A DNA stretch of 64,000 nt from Alloalcanivorax marinus (GCF_016785095.1 NZ_JAEKJB010000002.1:524040-588039), one strand, 5' to 3'. Counted from the stretch's first letter, positions 46,702-56,521 are shown. Numbers and translations: made by a program. The notes: generated by a model from the sequence alone, not told the origin.

Positions 46702-46828
46702 AGGCGTTCTTGTTATCGGTATCGGCGCAGCGGGGAGTTTCAGGGAACGTCAGGCGGGTGGATCAAGTCAATGACGAAAACCACCGGCCGGGCGTTCCTG
46801 GCCCGACCGGTGACGGCGTGGGCCGCGA

Positions 46829-47152
46829 TCAGGCCTTCTGCTCGCGGGCCAGTTTGTTCACCTTGCGGCTGATGCGGTTGAGCTTTTTGTCCAGGCTCTC
46901 CATCTCTTCCCGGGTGGGCAAACCCAGGCCGTGGGCCAGCCGTACCCGCCAGTCGTTGTCGGTGCCTTTGGCGGTGCCGGTTTTTTTGGCGTTGCGCTGA
47001 CGCAGTGACTCACCGGCTTTCACCAGTTCCTGGAACCAGTCCTGGCCGGTTTCGGTGATTCGGGTGAACGCGCCGCGCGCGGCTTTGGTAAGCTTGTCCG
47101 CCGTGGCGTTGAGCTCGGTGACCGTGTCGTTGGTGGACGTGCTGTCATTCAT
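46829..47152 (-). CDS. Phasin-like / PHA-granule-associated protein
   Basis: 107 residues from ATG 47152. It has a Thr/Asn/Asp-rich start, a short amphipathic helix (KAARGAFTRITETGQDWFQELVKAGESL), and a basic C-terminal coil (MESLDKKLNRISRKVNKLAREQK), the architecture of small phasins and PhaF/PhaI-like proteins. No PHA synthase gene is in the window, so granule binding is an inference. An upstream frame extends to 47257 but the preferred start has GGAGGCC before it. Confidence 0.65.
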   Translation of the reverse strand: MNDSTSTNDTVTELNATADKLTKAARGAFTRITETGQDWFQELVKAGESLRQRNAKKTGTAKGTDNDWRVRLAHGLGLPTREEMESLDKKLNRISRKVNKLAREQKA

Positions 47153-47280
47153 GGAGAGGGCCTCCTTTTCCAATGGTAAGAATGACGGAATGGTAACCAG
47201 GGGCCGGTGCCCATCGCTGGATATTGTCCAACAATTAAACAAGCTGTCCCGGCCCACCGGGACCAGGGAGAACGCGCATC

Positions 47281-48819
47281 ATGCAAGTCGTATTGCCCCA
47301 GGGGGCCTATCAGGCAGTGGCCGGCGACGGTGTTCAGGAATTCCGTGGCGTGCCGTTCGCGCAACCGCCGCTGGGCGAGGCCCGCTTCAAGGCGCCGCGC
47401 CGGCTTCCGGACAGCGATGCCGTGGCGCGCGCCGACCGTTACCCGCTGCCATCCTTGCAGGTGCGCAACCCGATGATGGGCGTGGAGGACTCCGGCGAGG
47501 ATTGCCTGTACCTGAATATCTGGGTACCGGAGGGGGAGGGGCCTTTCCCGGTGATGCTCTGGTATCACGGCGGCGGTTACGTGGCCGGTTCCGCTTCCCA
47601 GATTCTTTATAACGGTGCCGCTCTGGCGGCCAGCCAGCGGGTCATCGTGGTGAACGCCGCCTACCGGCTGGGTGCCCACGGTTTCGCGGATTTCAGCGCC
47701 GTGGCGCCGGAGCTGGAAGCGGACACCAACCTGGGGCTGCGCGATCAGGTGGCGGCCCTGGAATGGGTCAACCGCCACATCGAAGCGTTCGGTGGCCGCC
47801 CGGATCGGGTGACCATCTTCGGTGAATCCGCCGGCGGTTTCAGCGTCGCCACCCTGATGGCCACGCCCCGGGCGCGGCCTTTATTCCAGGCCGCCATCGT
47901 GCAGTCCGGCGCCGCCGATTTCGCTCTTGATCCCGAGGAGGCGGCGAAGGTAACCCGCGCCTTCGTGGGGGCGCTGCCCGGTGACGGTGACGCCGCCGAC
48001 AAGCTGCGCGCCGCCGATGCCAAGGCCTGGATCAAGGCTCAGAATCAGGCCCTGCGTACCCTGGTGCGGCGCGGTCAGCGCGACACCACGCCGCAGTTCG
48101 CCATGAACTTCATGCCCATGGTGGACGGCGACCTGCTGCCGCGCCTGCCGGTGGACGCCATCGCCGCCGGTGAAGCCGCCGATATCGCACTGATGGCCGG
48201 GGTGTGCCGGGACGAATACCACTTTTTCCAGTACGCGGGCCCGCTGGCCGGCTTCCCCACGGTGGAGGAGCTGCGCGGTTACGACGACGAGGAGATCCTG
48301 CGCCGTTTCGAGCGCGCGCTGCCGGGTAATGGCGAGCGGGTGCTGGCCCATTACCGCCGCGCCGTCACTCCGGACCCGGCCCGCAGCAACATGGACTGGT
48401 TCTCCGCCATGGAAACCGACCGGCTGTTCCGTATGCCCACCCTGCGTCTGCTGGATGCCCAGGCCGCCCACCGGGCGGACACTTATGGCTATCAGTTCAC
48501 CTGGCCCAGCCAGCAGTTCGGCGTGCCCATGGGGGCCTGCCACGTGGTGGACGTGCCCTTCGTGTTCGGCGTGACCGACACCGTGCCCGGGCAGTTCTTC
48601 ACCGGTGGCACCGACGAGGCCCGGGCGCTGTCCGAGCGGGTACGCGCTGACTGGGGAGCCTTCGCCCGGGGCGAGGCGCCCTCCGGCCCGGCCTGGGGTG
48701 AAGGGCGCCGGGTGGTTCAATACGGCCCCGGCGACGCCACGGCGCCGCTGTTTCAGGCCGACGACGAAGCCCTGTGGGCGGACATCATTCCGCGTCCGCG
48801 CCCCGGGACTGCACAATAG
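47281..48819 (+). CDS. Type-B carboxylesterase
   Basis: 512 residues, the size of para-nitrobenzyl-esterase-like enzymes. Starts QVVLPQGAYQAVAGDGVQEFRG and has the signatures EDCLYLNIWVPEG, the oxyanion hole HGGGYVAGSA, and GESAGGFSVATLM with S183 as nucleophile, then a C-terminal His region (HVVDVPFVFG). There is no signal peptide. It hydrolyses carboxylic esters in the cytoplasm; natural substrate unknown. Confidence 0.9.
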   Translation: MQVVLPQGAYQAVAGDGVQEFRGVPFAQPPLGEARFKAPRRLPDSDAVARADRYPLPSLQVRNPMMGVEDSGEDCLYLNIWVPEGEGPFPVMLWYHGGGYVAGSASQILYNGAALAASQRVIVVNAAYRLGAHGFADFSAVAPELEADTNLGLRDQVAALEWVNRHIEAFGGRPDRVTIFGESAGGFSVATLMATPRARPLFQAAIVQSGAADFALDPEEAAKVTRAFVGALPGDGDAADKLRAADAKAWIKAQNQALRTLVRRGQRDTTPQFAMNFMPMVDGDLLPRLPVDAIAAGEAADIALMAGVCRDEYHFFQYAGPLAGFPTVEELRGYDDEEILRRFERALPGNGERVLAHYRRAVTPDPARSNMDWFSAMETDRLFRMPTLRLLDAQAAHRADTYGYQFTWPSQQFGVPMGACHVVDVPFVFGVTDTVPGQFFTGGTDEARALSERVRADWGAFARGEAPSGPAWGEGRRVVQYGPGDATAPLFQADDEALWADIIPRPRPGTAQ

Positions 48820-48865
48820 CGTTATAAAGCGTAGAATATAGCCCTCGTTGATCAGGAGTTCTTCC

Positions 48866-49198
48866 ATGACCGTGGCCCAGGCCATTGAACGCAAGGTGCG
48901 CGACGCCTTGCCCGTCGATTATTTGCGCATCGAGAACGAGAGTCACAAGCATAACGTGCCGCCGGATTCGGAAACCCATTTCAAGCTGGTGGTGGTTTCC
49001 GGAACATTCCAGGGGCAGATGCCGGTACGTCGTCATCAGGCGGTGTACGGCCTGCTCGGCGAGGAGTTGAACGGCCCGGTGCATGCCCTGGCACTGCATC
49101 TGTTCACGCCGGAGGAATGGCGTGCCCAGGGCGGTGACGTGGCCGATTCCCCGGACTGCCGGGGCGGGAGCCAGCATGATCCGGAGTTCGGCCGATGA
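48866..49198 (+). CDS. bolA: BolA family protein
   Basis: 110 residues from ATG 48866, with CAGGAG upstream. Core BolA motifs: [20 protein letters not shown], the C-terminal helix region [13 protein letters not shown], and a conserved His (ALHLF). BolA forms heterodimers with monothiol glutaredoxins and acts in iron-sulfur assembly and stress morphology. The end overlaps the start of trhO by 4 bases, so they are coupled. Confidence 0.9.
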   Translation: MTVAQAIERKVRDALPVDYLRIENESHKHNVPPDSETHFKLVVVSGTFQGQMPVRRHQAVYGLLGEELNGPVHALALHLFTPEEWRAQGGDVADSPDCRGGSQHDPEFGR

Positions 49199-50136
49199 GC
49201 GCCGGCGATATCGTGGTGGCGGCGCTGTACCGCTTCACCCGGCTGGACGACCACGAGAACCTGCGCGAGCCGCTGCTGGCGCTGATGCTTGAGCGAGACG
49301 TCAAGGGCACGCTGCTGCTGGCCCGGGAGGGCATCAACGGCACCATCTCCGGGCGCCGCGCCGATATCGACGCGGTGTTGGGCTGGCTGCGCGCGGACCC
49401 GCGCCTGGAAGAGCTGGAGTACAAGGAGTCCTTCAGTGACGAGCATCCCTTCCTGCGCACCAAGGTCAAGCTGAAGAAGGAAATCGTCACCATGGGCGTG
49501 GAGGATCTGGACCCCAACCGCAGCCGGGGCACTTATCTGGAAGCGGAGGAGTGGAACCGGGTGATCGCCGACCCGGAGACCCTGGTGATCGATACCCGCA
49601 ACGACTATGAGTACGAGGTGGGCACCTTCGAGGGCGCGGTGAATCCCCATACCAAGGCATTCCGGGACTTCCCCGACTATGTGCGCGACAACCTGGACCC
49701 GGCCCGCCACAAGAGGGTGGCCATGTTCTGCACCGGCGGCATTCGTTGTGAAAAGTCCACCGCCTACCTCAAGGAGCAGGGGTTCGAGGAGGTCTACCAC
49801 CTCAAGGGCGGCATCCTGAAGTACCTGGAAACCATGCCCGAGGAGCGTTCCCTGTGGCGTGGCGAGTGCTTCGTGTTCGACGAGCGGGTGACCGTGAACC
49901 ACCACCTGGAGCCGGGCGGCTACGATCAGTGTCACGCCTGTCGGCGGCCGATCTCCGAAGCCGACAAGGCGTCGCCGCGATTCCAGCAGGGCGTGTCCTG
50001 CCCGCACTGCTACCACGAATCCACGGCGGAGCAGAAAGCGCGCTTCGCCGAACGTCAGAAACAAATCGAGTTGGCCCGGCGGCGCGGTGAGGCGCACCTG
50101 GGCCACGACCCCCGCGAACCCTCCGAGGAGTCTTGA
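49195..50136 (+). CDS. trhO: tRNA uridine-34 hydroxylase TrhO (rhodanese family)
   Basis: 313 residues, YceA/TrhO length. The N-terminal domain starts [19 protein letters not shown]; the rhodanese domain has the active Cys C179 in [20 protein letters not shown]; the C-terminus has CHACRRP and [12 protein letters not shown], probable zinc ligands. TrhO makes 5-hydroxyuridine at position 34 of several tRNAs with oxygen. It sits between bolA (overlap) and modA. Confidence 0.92.
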   Translation: MSAGDIVVAALYRFTRLDDHENLREPLLALMLERDVKGTLLLAREGINGTISGRRADIDAVLGWLRADPRLEELEYKESFSDEHPFLRTKVKLKKEIVTMGVEDLDPNRSRGTYLEAEEWNRVIADPETLVIDTRNDYEYEVGTFEGAVNPHTKAFRDFPDYVRDNLDPARHKRVAMFCTGGIRCEKSTAYLKEQGFEEVYHLKGGILKYLETMPEERSLWRGECFVFDERVTVNHHLEPGGYDQCHACRRPISEADKASPRFQQGVSCPHCYHESTAEQKARFAERQKQIELARRRGEAHLGHDPREPSEES

Positions 50137-50139
50137 TCC

Positions 50140-50865
50140 ATGCGTGTATTAGTGGCCCTGATCGGCCTGCTGTTGTCTTTGAGCGCGGTAGCCGCCGATC
50201 CGGTGCGGGTGGCGGTGGCCGCCAATTTCGCCAAGCCTCTGGAAACCCTGGTGGCGCTGTATCGACGCGACCACCCGGACGCGGACATCGAGACCACGGT
50301 GGCTTCCACCGGCAAGCTGGCGGCGCAGATCCGTCGTGGCGCGCCGTTCGATATTTTTCTGGCGGCGGATGCGCGCCGGCCCCGGGAGCTTGATGACGAA
50401 GGCCTGGGCGTGGCGGGTTCGCGCCGCGTCTACGCCATGGGCCGGCTGGCTCTGTGGAGCAAACAGAGCGGTCTTGACCTGGGCCCGGAGCTGCTGAAAA
50501 GCGGCGATGTCAGCCCGCTGGCCCTGGCCAACCCGCGCCTGGCGCCCTACGGCGCCGCCGGTCAGGCGGTCATCGATCACCTGGGCCTGCCGGATTCCGT
50601 GGACATCGTGCAAGGCGAGAATGTCGGGCAGGCCTGGCACTACGCCAGCAGCGGCGCCGCCCGCGCCGGTTTCGTGGCGTTCAGTCAGGTACGTGGCGCC
50701 GGTGGTAGCCTGTGGCTGCCAGATCCGGCCCTGTATCCGCCCATCGAGCAGCAAAGTCTGTTGCTCAAGGACCGCCCGGCGGCCCGCGACTTCTATGAGT
50801 TCCTCGCCACGGAGGCCGCCGGTGAGCGCATCGAGCAGGCCGGCTACGGACTGGCACCCCGTTGA
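50140..50865 (+). CDS. modA: Molybdate ABC transporter substrate-binding protein ModA
   Basis: 241 residues with a signal peptide (RVLVALIGLLLSLSAVAAD). Motifs for the oxyanion site: VAVAANFAKPLETL near the start, and VASTGKLAAQIRRGAPFDIFLAAD, then VQGENVGQAWHYASSGAARAGF. It binds molybdate or tungstate in the periplasm. GAGGAG precedes the start and the stop overlaps the TTG of modB. Confidence 0.92.
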   Translation: MRVLVALIGLLLSLSAVAADPVRVAVAANFAKPLETLVALYRRDHPDADIETTVASTGKLAAQIRRGAPFDIFLAADARRPRELDDEGLGVAGSRRVYAMGRLALWSKQSGLDLGPELLKSGDVSPLALANPRLAPYGAAGQAVIDHLGLPDSVDIVQGENVGQAWHYASSGAARAGFVAFSQVRGAGGSLWLPDPALYPPIEQQSLLLKDRPAARDFYEFLATEAAGERIEQAGYGLAPR

Positions 50866-51542
50866 ACGTCTCGCCGGCGGACTGGCAGGCGCTGTGGGTC
50901 AGCGTCCGCCTGGCGCTGATCAGCACCGCGGTGCTGCTGGTGGTCTGTACGCCCCTGGCCTGGTGGCTGGCGCGCCGCCAGCGCCCCGGCCAGGCGCTGC
51001 TGGAATCGGTACTGGCGCTGCCCCTGGTGTTGCCGCCCACGGTTCTGGGGTTCTACCTTCTTTTATGGCTTGGCCCGGGCGGGCCCGGCGGCCTGCTGGC
51101 CGGACTCTGGGGCGACCATAGTCTGGCCTTCACCTTCACCGGGCTGGTGATCGGGTCGGTGATTTATTCCCTGCCGTTCGTGCTGCAGCCACTCAAGAAC
51201 GCCTTCGCCGCCATCGACCACGATACCCTGGACATGGCCGCCACCCTGGGCGCCGCGCCCTGGGACCGGTTCCGCAACGTGGTGATCCCGCTGGCCCGGC
51301 CTGGTTATCTGTCGGCGGCGGTGCTGGGCTTTGCCCACACCCTGGGCGAGTTCGGCGTGGTGCTGATGATCGGGGGCAGCCTGGCCGGGGAAACCCGGGT
51401 CGCCTCGGTGGCGCTCTATGAACACGTGGAAGTGGGCGATTACGCTCGTGCCCACCATCTGGCCCTGGTGCTGGTGGTGCTGTCGGTGGCCATGCTGTGG
51501 GCGCTGTTCCGCTGGCAGCGCCGACCGGGAGCGCTGCCATGA
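50862..51542 (+). CDS. modB: Molybdate ABC transporter permease ModB
   Basis: 226 residues from a TTG start that overlaps the modA stop. About five membrane helices and the EAA-type loop in AATLGAAPWDRFRNVVIPLARPGYLSAAVLGFAHTLGEFG. Forms the membrane channel of the molybdate importer. The end overlaps the modC start (CATGA). Confidence 0.93.
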   Translation: MNVSPADWQALWVSVRLALISTAVLLVVCTPLAWWLARRQRPGQALLESVLALPLVLPPTVLGFYLLLWLGPGGPGGLLAGLWGDHSLAFTFTGLVIGSVIYSLPFVLQPLKNAFAAIDHDTLDMAATLGAAPWDRFRNVVIPLARPGYLSAAVLGFAHTLGEFGVVLMIGGSLAGETRVASVALYEHVEVGDYARAHHLALVLVVLSVAMLWALFRWQRRPGALP

Positions 51543-52585
51543 GCCTGCAGGTCGATCTGGCCTTGGAGCGAGGCGGCTTCCGGCTCGCCGTGAACGCCAC
51601 CTTGCCGGAACGCGGCGTGACCATTCTGTTCGGCGCCTCCGGGGCCGGGAAAAGCAGCCTCCTGAAGGCGATCGCCGGCCTGCAACCGTGCCGGGGCCTG
51701 ATCCGCTTCGGTGAGCGGGTGTGGCAGGACGAGCACCACAATCTTCCCGCCCACCGGCGCCCCGTAGGCCTGATGCTGCAACGGCCCACCCTGTTTCCGC
51801 ATCTGGACGTGGCCGGCAACCTGCGGTTCGCGGCGCGGCGCTCCGGCGCCAGCGACGGTCGCTGGCGGGAGGTGGTGGCGCTCACCGAGCTGCAGCCGCT
51901 GATGGAACGCGGCGTGGCGGGCCTGTCCGGCGGCGAGGCGCAGCGCGTGGCCCTGGCCCGGGCGCTGCTCACCGAGCCGGACCTGCTGATGCTGGATGAG
52001 CCGCTGTCCGCCCTGGACGCGGAGCGCCGCCAGGCCCTGATGGCGGTGATCGCGCGGGTCGGCGAGCGGCTGCCGGTGCTGTATGTGACCCATCAGCTCG
52101 ACGAAGTGATGACCCTGGGCGACCACCTGTGGTGGCTGGATCGGGGCGGGCTGCGCGAGCAGGGCCCCCTGGCGGAGCGATTGGCGGGCCTGCACGGCCC
52201 CCTGGCCGCCGGCGGCGAAGCGGCGGTGGTGCTGCGTACCCGCCATCACGGTTATGACCAACGTCACCACCTGCTGGAACTGACCCTGGGCGACGCCGTG
52301 CTGCGCCTGCCGGCGACCGGCGCCCGCGGCGATGCGCCGCGCCTCAAGGTGGCGGCCCGGGATGTGAGCCTGGCGCTGACGGCGGTACGCGACTCCAGTG
52401 TGCTCAACATTCTGCCGGCCACGGTGGACAGCCTGCGCGACCTGGGCCATGGCCAGTGCCTGGTGCGGCTGCGCTGCGCGGACCAATGGCTGCTTGCCCG
52501 TCTCTCCACCCTGTCCCGTGACCGCCTGGGGCTGCGCCCGGGGATGCCGGTGTATGCCCAGATCAAGGCCGCCGCCCTGGTTTAG
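51539..52585 (+). CDS. modC: Molybdate ABC transporter ATPase ModC
   Basis: 348 residues. Walker A GASGAGKSS at 32-40; signature LSGGEAQRVALARAL; Walker B LLMLDEPLSALD; and the switch His in YVTHQLDEVM. A C-terminal Mop/TOBE domain (about 285-348) binds oxyanion. It drives molybdate import with ModA and ModB. No modE regulator is present within the window. Confidence 0.95.
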   Translation: MSLQVDLALERGGFRLAVNATLPERGVTILFGASGAGKSSLLKAIAGLQPCRGLIRFGERVWQDEHHNLPAHRRPVGLMLQRPTLFPHLDVAGNLRFAARRSGASDGRWREVVALTELQPLMERGVAGLSGGEAQRVALARALLTEPDLLMLDEPLSALDAERRQALMAVIARVGERLPVLYVTHQLDEVMTLGDHLWWLDRGGLREQGPLAERLAGLHGPLAAGGEAAVVLRTRHHGYDQRHHLLELTLGDAVLRLPATGARGDAPRLKVAARDVSLALTAVRDSSVLNILPATVDSLRDLGHGQCLVRLRCADQWLLARLSTLSRDRLGLRPGMPVYAQIKAAALV

Positions 52586-52679
52586 TTCAAGCGGGAGCGG
52601 AATCTGTTAGGCTCGAAACCGCGTGCCGGGCACGCGCGAGAATAACAGGGCGGGGATGCCGCTCTTGGGGGAGAACGCC

Positions 52680-54248
52680 ATGGAAAGGGTGAATACGCTG
52701 ATTATCGGCAGCGGCTTCGGGGGCGCCGTGATGGCCTGCCGCCTGGCGGAACGGGGCGAGCGGGTGCTGGTGCTGGAACGGGGTCGCCGCTGGTTGCCGG
52801 AGGATTACCCGAGCGTCAGCCAGGACCATTGGTTCTGGGACGAGGACGAACCGGAAAAACAGAACGGTTGGCTCGATTTCCGCTATTTCGGCGACATGAG
52901 CATCGCCCTGGGCGCCGGCGTCGGCGGTGGTTCGCTGATCTACGCCAACGTCAGTATCGAACCGCCTGCCCATGTGTTCGACCGGGGCTGGCCGGAAGCC
53001 ATCACGCCGACCGCCTTGCGTGACCACTACCGCACCGTGGGGCGCATGCTCAACGTGCAAACGCTGCCGGACCGGCAGTGGACACCGCGCACCCGCCTGA
53101 TGCACGAATCCGCCGACCGCCTCGGCCAGGGACACCGTTTCCGGGTGGTGCCCCAGGCGATTACTTTCGATCCGGACTGGCACGCTAGCCTGGATGACGC
53201 CCACGGCTACCACCACAGCAAGTCGTGGACCAACGAACAGGGTCAGCGTCAGGGCACCTGCGTGCACTGCGGCAACTGTGATCTGGGTTGCCCGGTGCAA
53301 GCCAAGAACACCCTGGACCTGAACTACCTGGCCCGGGCCGAGCAACAGGGCGCGGAAATACGACCGTTGCACCATGCCCGCTGGGTCCGTCCCCTGGAGG
53401 GCGGCGAATACGAAGTCGGCGTACGGGATCTGGAAGCCCGCGCCTGGCGGCGGGTCCGCGCCCGCCGGGTGGTGCTGGCCGCCGGCAGCGTGGGCTCCAC
53501 CGAGCTGCTGCTGCGCTGCCGCGACCAGTACAAAACCTTGCCAAAGCTGAGCCGCGCGCTGGGTCAGGGCTGGACCAGCAATGGCGATTTCATGACCCCG
53601 GCTTTCTATGATCACCGGGAAATCCAGCCCACCCGCGGGCCCACCATTACTTCCGCCATCGATTATCTGGACGGCGCCGACCGGGGCGCCCGCTATTTCG
53701 TCGAGGACGGCGGTATCCCGGATCTGCTCGGCAACTGGCTGGACCAGGCCGGTCGGCACCCGCGCCTGGCGCGTACCCGTCTGGGCGCGGCGCTGCTGGA
53801 ATACGGCCGCGACAGCGATCCGTTCAGCAATATGATGCTGTGGTTCGGCCAGGCCATCGACGACCCGGGCGGTCGCTTTCGTCTCGGGCGCCGCTGGTAC
53901 GCACCCTGGAAAAAGGACCGGCTGCGGCTGGATTGGGATTACCGGCACGCCGAGAAGGCGGTGCAGGGCCTGGCGGATCGGCATCTCAAGCTCACCGAGG
54001 TCACCGGCGGCGACGCCATGACGCCAGCCACCTGGCGCTGGTTCAAGAATCTGGTCACGCCGCACCCGTTGGGAGGCTGCAATATGGCCGATACCGTGAA
54101 GCAGGGGGTGGTGAACCACGCCGGGGAAGTGTTCAATTATCCGGGACTGTATGTGGTGGACGGCGCCACGGTGCCCCGGGCCCTGGGGCTCAATCCGTCG
54201 CGCACCATCGCCGCCCTGGCGGAGCATGCCGCCGAGCACTGGGTATAG
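52680..54248 (+). CDS. GMC family oxidoreductase with ferredoxin-like cysteine motif
   Basis: 522 residues from ATG 52680, with GGGGGAGAA before it. FAD site IIGSGFGGAVMACRLAERG; GMC signatures GAGVGGGSLIYANVSI and, at the end, DGATVPRALGLNPSRTIAALAEH. The middle carries CVHCGNCDLGCPVQAKN with C194, C197, C200 and C204 in the CxxCxxCxxxCP spacing of a 4Fe-4S ferredoxin. Related proteins are cholesterol-oxidase-like. It would oxidise an alcohol or steroid with FAD. Whether an iron-sulfur cluster really forms is open. Confidence 0.82.
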   Translation: MERVNTLIIGSGFGGAVMACRLAERGERVLVLERGRRWLPEDYPSVSQDHWFWDEDEPEKQNGWLDFRYFGDMSIALGAGVGGGSLIYANVSIEPPAHVFDRGWPEAITPTALRDHYRTVGRMLNVQTLPDRQWTPRTRLMHESADRLGQGHRFRVVPQAITFDPDWHASLDDAHGYHHSKSWTNEQGQRQGTCVHCGNCDLGCPVQAKNTLDLNYLARAEQQGAEIRPLHHARWVRPLEGGEYEVGVRDLEARAWRRVRARRVVLAAGSVGSTELLLRCRDQYKTLPKLSRALGQGWTSNGDFMTPAFYDHREIQPTRGPTITSAIDYLDGADRGARYFVEDGGIPDLLGNWLDQAGRHPRLARTRLGAALLEYGRDSDPFSNMMLWFGQAIDDPGGRFRLGRRWYAPWKKDRLRLDWDYRHAEKAVQGLADRHLKLTEVTGGDAMTPATWRWFKNLVTPHPLGGCNMADTVKQGVVNHAGEVFNYPGLYVVDGATVPRALGLNPSRTIAALAEHAAEHWV

Positions 54249-54260
54249 AGGCAAGAAACC

Positions 54261-54920
54261 ATGACCGACGACGACCGTTTCCATGTGGTGCTTACCGGCG
54301 ACCTGCTTGGCGGTGCCGACCCCGAGCAGGTAACGGCGAACCTGGCGCGGCTGTTCAAGATGCCCGAGGCCAAGGCCCGGCAACTGCTGGCCGGCGGTGC
54401 CCGGGTGGTGAAGAAGGACGCGGATGAGGCCACCGCGCGCAAGTTCCAGGTGGCGCTGCGGCAGGCCGGTGCCCGCTGCGAGCTGACGCCGGTGAACCCG
54501 CCGGCGGCGGCGCCGGAAGACGCGGGCCGGGCGGCCCCCGCCGGGACCTCGGCGCCGGAGGCGACCCCGGAACCGGCGGCGCGGCCCGCCACGTTCGAGG
54601 CGCGCGCCGGCTTGAACGTCGAGCGGGCCCCAGTGGGCAGCGCCGGCCAGGACAGTGCCGATCAAGACAGTGCCGATCAGGACGGCGGGGATCTGGAAAC
54701 CGTGGGCACCATTCGCACCGGCGGCGCGGGTTTCACCGGTGCCTTCAAGGTGGCGCCGGTGGGCACCGATCTGGACCCTGGAGGCCGCCCGGAACCGGCT
54801 CCGGCGCCGGATGTGAGCCACCTGTCCATGGCCGAACCCGGCGCCGACATCGAGACCCTCAAGCGCGACCAGCCGCCGGTCGCGCCGGACATCAGCCACC
54901 TTTCCCTAAGCGACGAGTAA
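54261..54920 (+). CDS. Acidic hypothetical protein with internal repeats
   Basis: 219 residues, no signal peptide. The N-terminal 80 residues (FHVVLTGDLLGGADPEQVTA; VKKDADEATARKFQVALRQA) resemble a small alpha/beta cofactor-binding fold but I cannot name it. Then a Pro/Ala-rich linker, a tandem run of GQDSADQDSADQDGGD, and two copies of a PDVSHLSMAE/PDISHLSLSD motif near the C-terminus. It follows the GMC gene by 12 bases, so it may be co-transcribed. Function unknown. Confidence 0.65.
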   Translation: MTDDDRFHVVLTGDLLGGADPEQVTANLARLFKMPEAKARQLLAGGARVVKKDADEATARKFQVALRQAGARCELTPVNPPAAAPEDAGRAAPAGTSAPEATPEPAARPATFEARAGLNVERAPVGSAGQDSADQDSADQDGGDLETVGTIRTGGAGFTGAFKVAPVGTDLDPGGRPEPAPAPDVSHLSMAEPGADIETLKRDQPPVAPDISHLSLSDE

Positions 54921-54969
54921 CCGGTGGGTGGCTCCAATGGGCGATCGGGGTGATCGCTTTTTTCCCGCT

Positions 54970-54992
54970 GTAGGAGCGACTTTAGTCGCGAT
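54970..54992. repeat. REP-like element with compensatory base change
   Basis: GTAGGAGCGACTTTAGTCGCGAT. Compared with the copies at 23667 and 32084, the stem GCGGC/GCCGC has become GCGAC/GTCGC, so both arms have changed and pairing is kept. Located between the acidic-protein gene and the UPF0149 gene. Confidence 0.7.
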
Positions 54993-55019
54993 CCCGCGCG
55001 TTAAGCGCCGGCTCTCAGC

Positions 55020-55556
55020 TCAGCCTTCCGGCCCCTGGAAATGCAGCAGGATTTCCTCCAGGACGTCGGGAATCCCGGTGGCCATCTGCCGTACCAGCTG
55101 GCCATCTTCCCAGATCGCGTCCAGCTCCGGGTCCTCGTCCAGGCCGGAGATCAGCATCATCGGCAGCAGCCAGTTGGCCATGGTTTCCTGGTCGTCGTCT
55201 TCGCCGAACCAGCGTTCCTCGTGCTCGAACACCGCGCTGAGAAAGCCGGCGCACCAGGAGGCCAGGTCGTTGCCGTCGTCCTCCTTGTAGGGGTCGAGCA
55301 GGCAGGGCAGGGTGATCCGTTCGCCGGCCAGGGTGTCGGTGAGCAGCCGCGCGCGCAGCTCCTCCAGGGCGGCGGCGACGGCGTCCGGCAGGGTCATGTC
55401 CAGGGCGGCGCCGAAATCCGCCGGGCCGTCATAGGGGCCCACGGTGAAGCCACACAGCAGGCCGTGGGTTTCCACCCAGGAGGGAGCCTCCTCGCCCTGG
55501 TCGGCGAAAAAGCGGGTCACGGTGTCCTTCAGGCTGGGGTTGGTGATGGCGGTCAT
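55020..55556 (-). CDS. YecA-like UPF0149 protein
   Basis: 178 residues from ATG 55556 with GAAGG upstream. Typical UPF0149/YgfB patterns: SWVETHGLLCGFTVGPYD, WCAGFLSAVFEHEERWFGED, and the acidic final helix ELDAIWEDGQLVRQMATGIPDVLEEILLHF. There is no SEC-C zinc motif at the end, so it is the YgfB-like form. YgfB is linked to regulation in Pseudomonas; here the role is not shown. Confidence 0.85.
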   Translation of the reverse strand: MTAITNPSLKDTVTRFFADQGEEAPSWVETHGLLCGFTVGPYDGPADFGAALDMTLPDAVAAALEELRARLLTDTLAGERITLPCLLDPYKEDDGNDLASWCAGFLSAVFEHEERWFGEDDDQETMANWLLPMMLISGLDEDPELDAIWEDGQLVRQMATGIPDVLEEILLHFQGPEG

Positions 55557-55720
55557 GGGGCCTTCGTGGTTGCCGGTGGATGGGCCGCCAGGATACCCGT
55601 TCGCCACGGCGGCGCCCAGCCGTCGGCGGGGCTATCGCATTTCCCGCCGCCAGCGCCTAGTCTTGGGCATCAATTCCGTGTAATCCGACACATGTAACCC
55701 AACAACAGGGAGAAACCGTC

Positions 55721-56521
55721 ATGCCGTCATCGTCGTTAGCGGATCAGGTGGTCTGGATCACCGGGGCGTCCTCGGGTATCGGCGAGGCGGCGGCGGCGGA
55801 GTATGCCCGCTATGGCGCCCGCCTGGTGCTGTCCGCCCGCCGGGAGGCGGAGCTGGAGCGGGTGCGCGCCGGCCTGGTCAACGCGGAGGAACATCTGATC
55901 GTGCCCCTGGACCTGGCCGACGAGTCGGCCATGGTGCCGGCCACCGAAAAGGTGCTGGCCCATTTCGGGCGCATTGATCAGGTGGTGCACAATGGCGGCA
56001 TCTCGCAGCGCGCCCTGGCCCGTGACACCAGTCTGGAAGTGGACCGGCGCATGATGGAAGTGAACTATTTCGGCACCGTGGCGCTGACCAAGGCGGTGCT
56101 GCCGGCTTTTCTGCGCCAGGGGGGTGGCCGGTTCGTGGTGGTCACTTCCCTGGTGGGCGAGATCCCCACGCCCAAGCGTTCCGCCTACAGCGCCAGCAAA
56201 CATGCCCTGCATGGCTTCTTCGAGGCGCTGCGGGCCGAGGAGTACGACAATGGCGTGCGGGTCACCCTGGTGCTGCCCGGGTTCATCCGCACCCGCCTGT
56301 CCTACAACGCTCTGGTGGGCGACGGCAGCGAGCAGGGTACCCTGGACGACGCCCAGGCCAACGGCATGGACCCGGCCCTGTGCGCGCGGCGGCTGGTGGA
56401 GGCCGTGCAGCGCGGTCGCGATCAGGTTATCATCGCCGGCCGCGAGGGAGCGGGCGTGTATTTGAAACGCTGGGCGCCGCCGCTGTACCGTCGCGTCATC
56501 CGCAAGATCAAGGTAACCTGA
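55721..56521 (+). CDS. Short-chain dehydrogenase/reductase
   Basis: 266 residues. Cofactor motif [33 protein letters not shown], and the catalytic YSASKHAL (Tyr-x3-Lys) with a Ser before it in VVVTSLVGE. It uses NAD(P)H to reduce or oxidise an unidentified alcohol or ketone. The stop TGA overlaps the ATG of ttcA by one base. Confidence 0.85.
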   Translation: MPSSSLADQVVWITGASSGIGEAAAAEYARYGARLVLSARREAELERVRAGLVNAEEHLIVPLDLADESAMVPATEKVLAHFGRIDQVVHNGGISQRALARDTSLEVDRRMMEVNYFGTVALTKAVLPAFLRQGGGRFVVVTSLVGEIPTPKRSAYSASKHALHGFFEALRAEEYDNGVRVTLVLPGFIRTRLSYNALVGDGSEQGTLDDAQANGMDPALCARRLVEAVQRGRDQVIIAGREGAGVYLKRWAPPLYRRVIRKIKVT

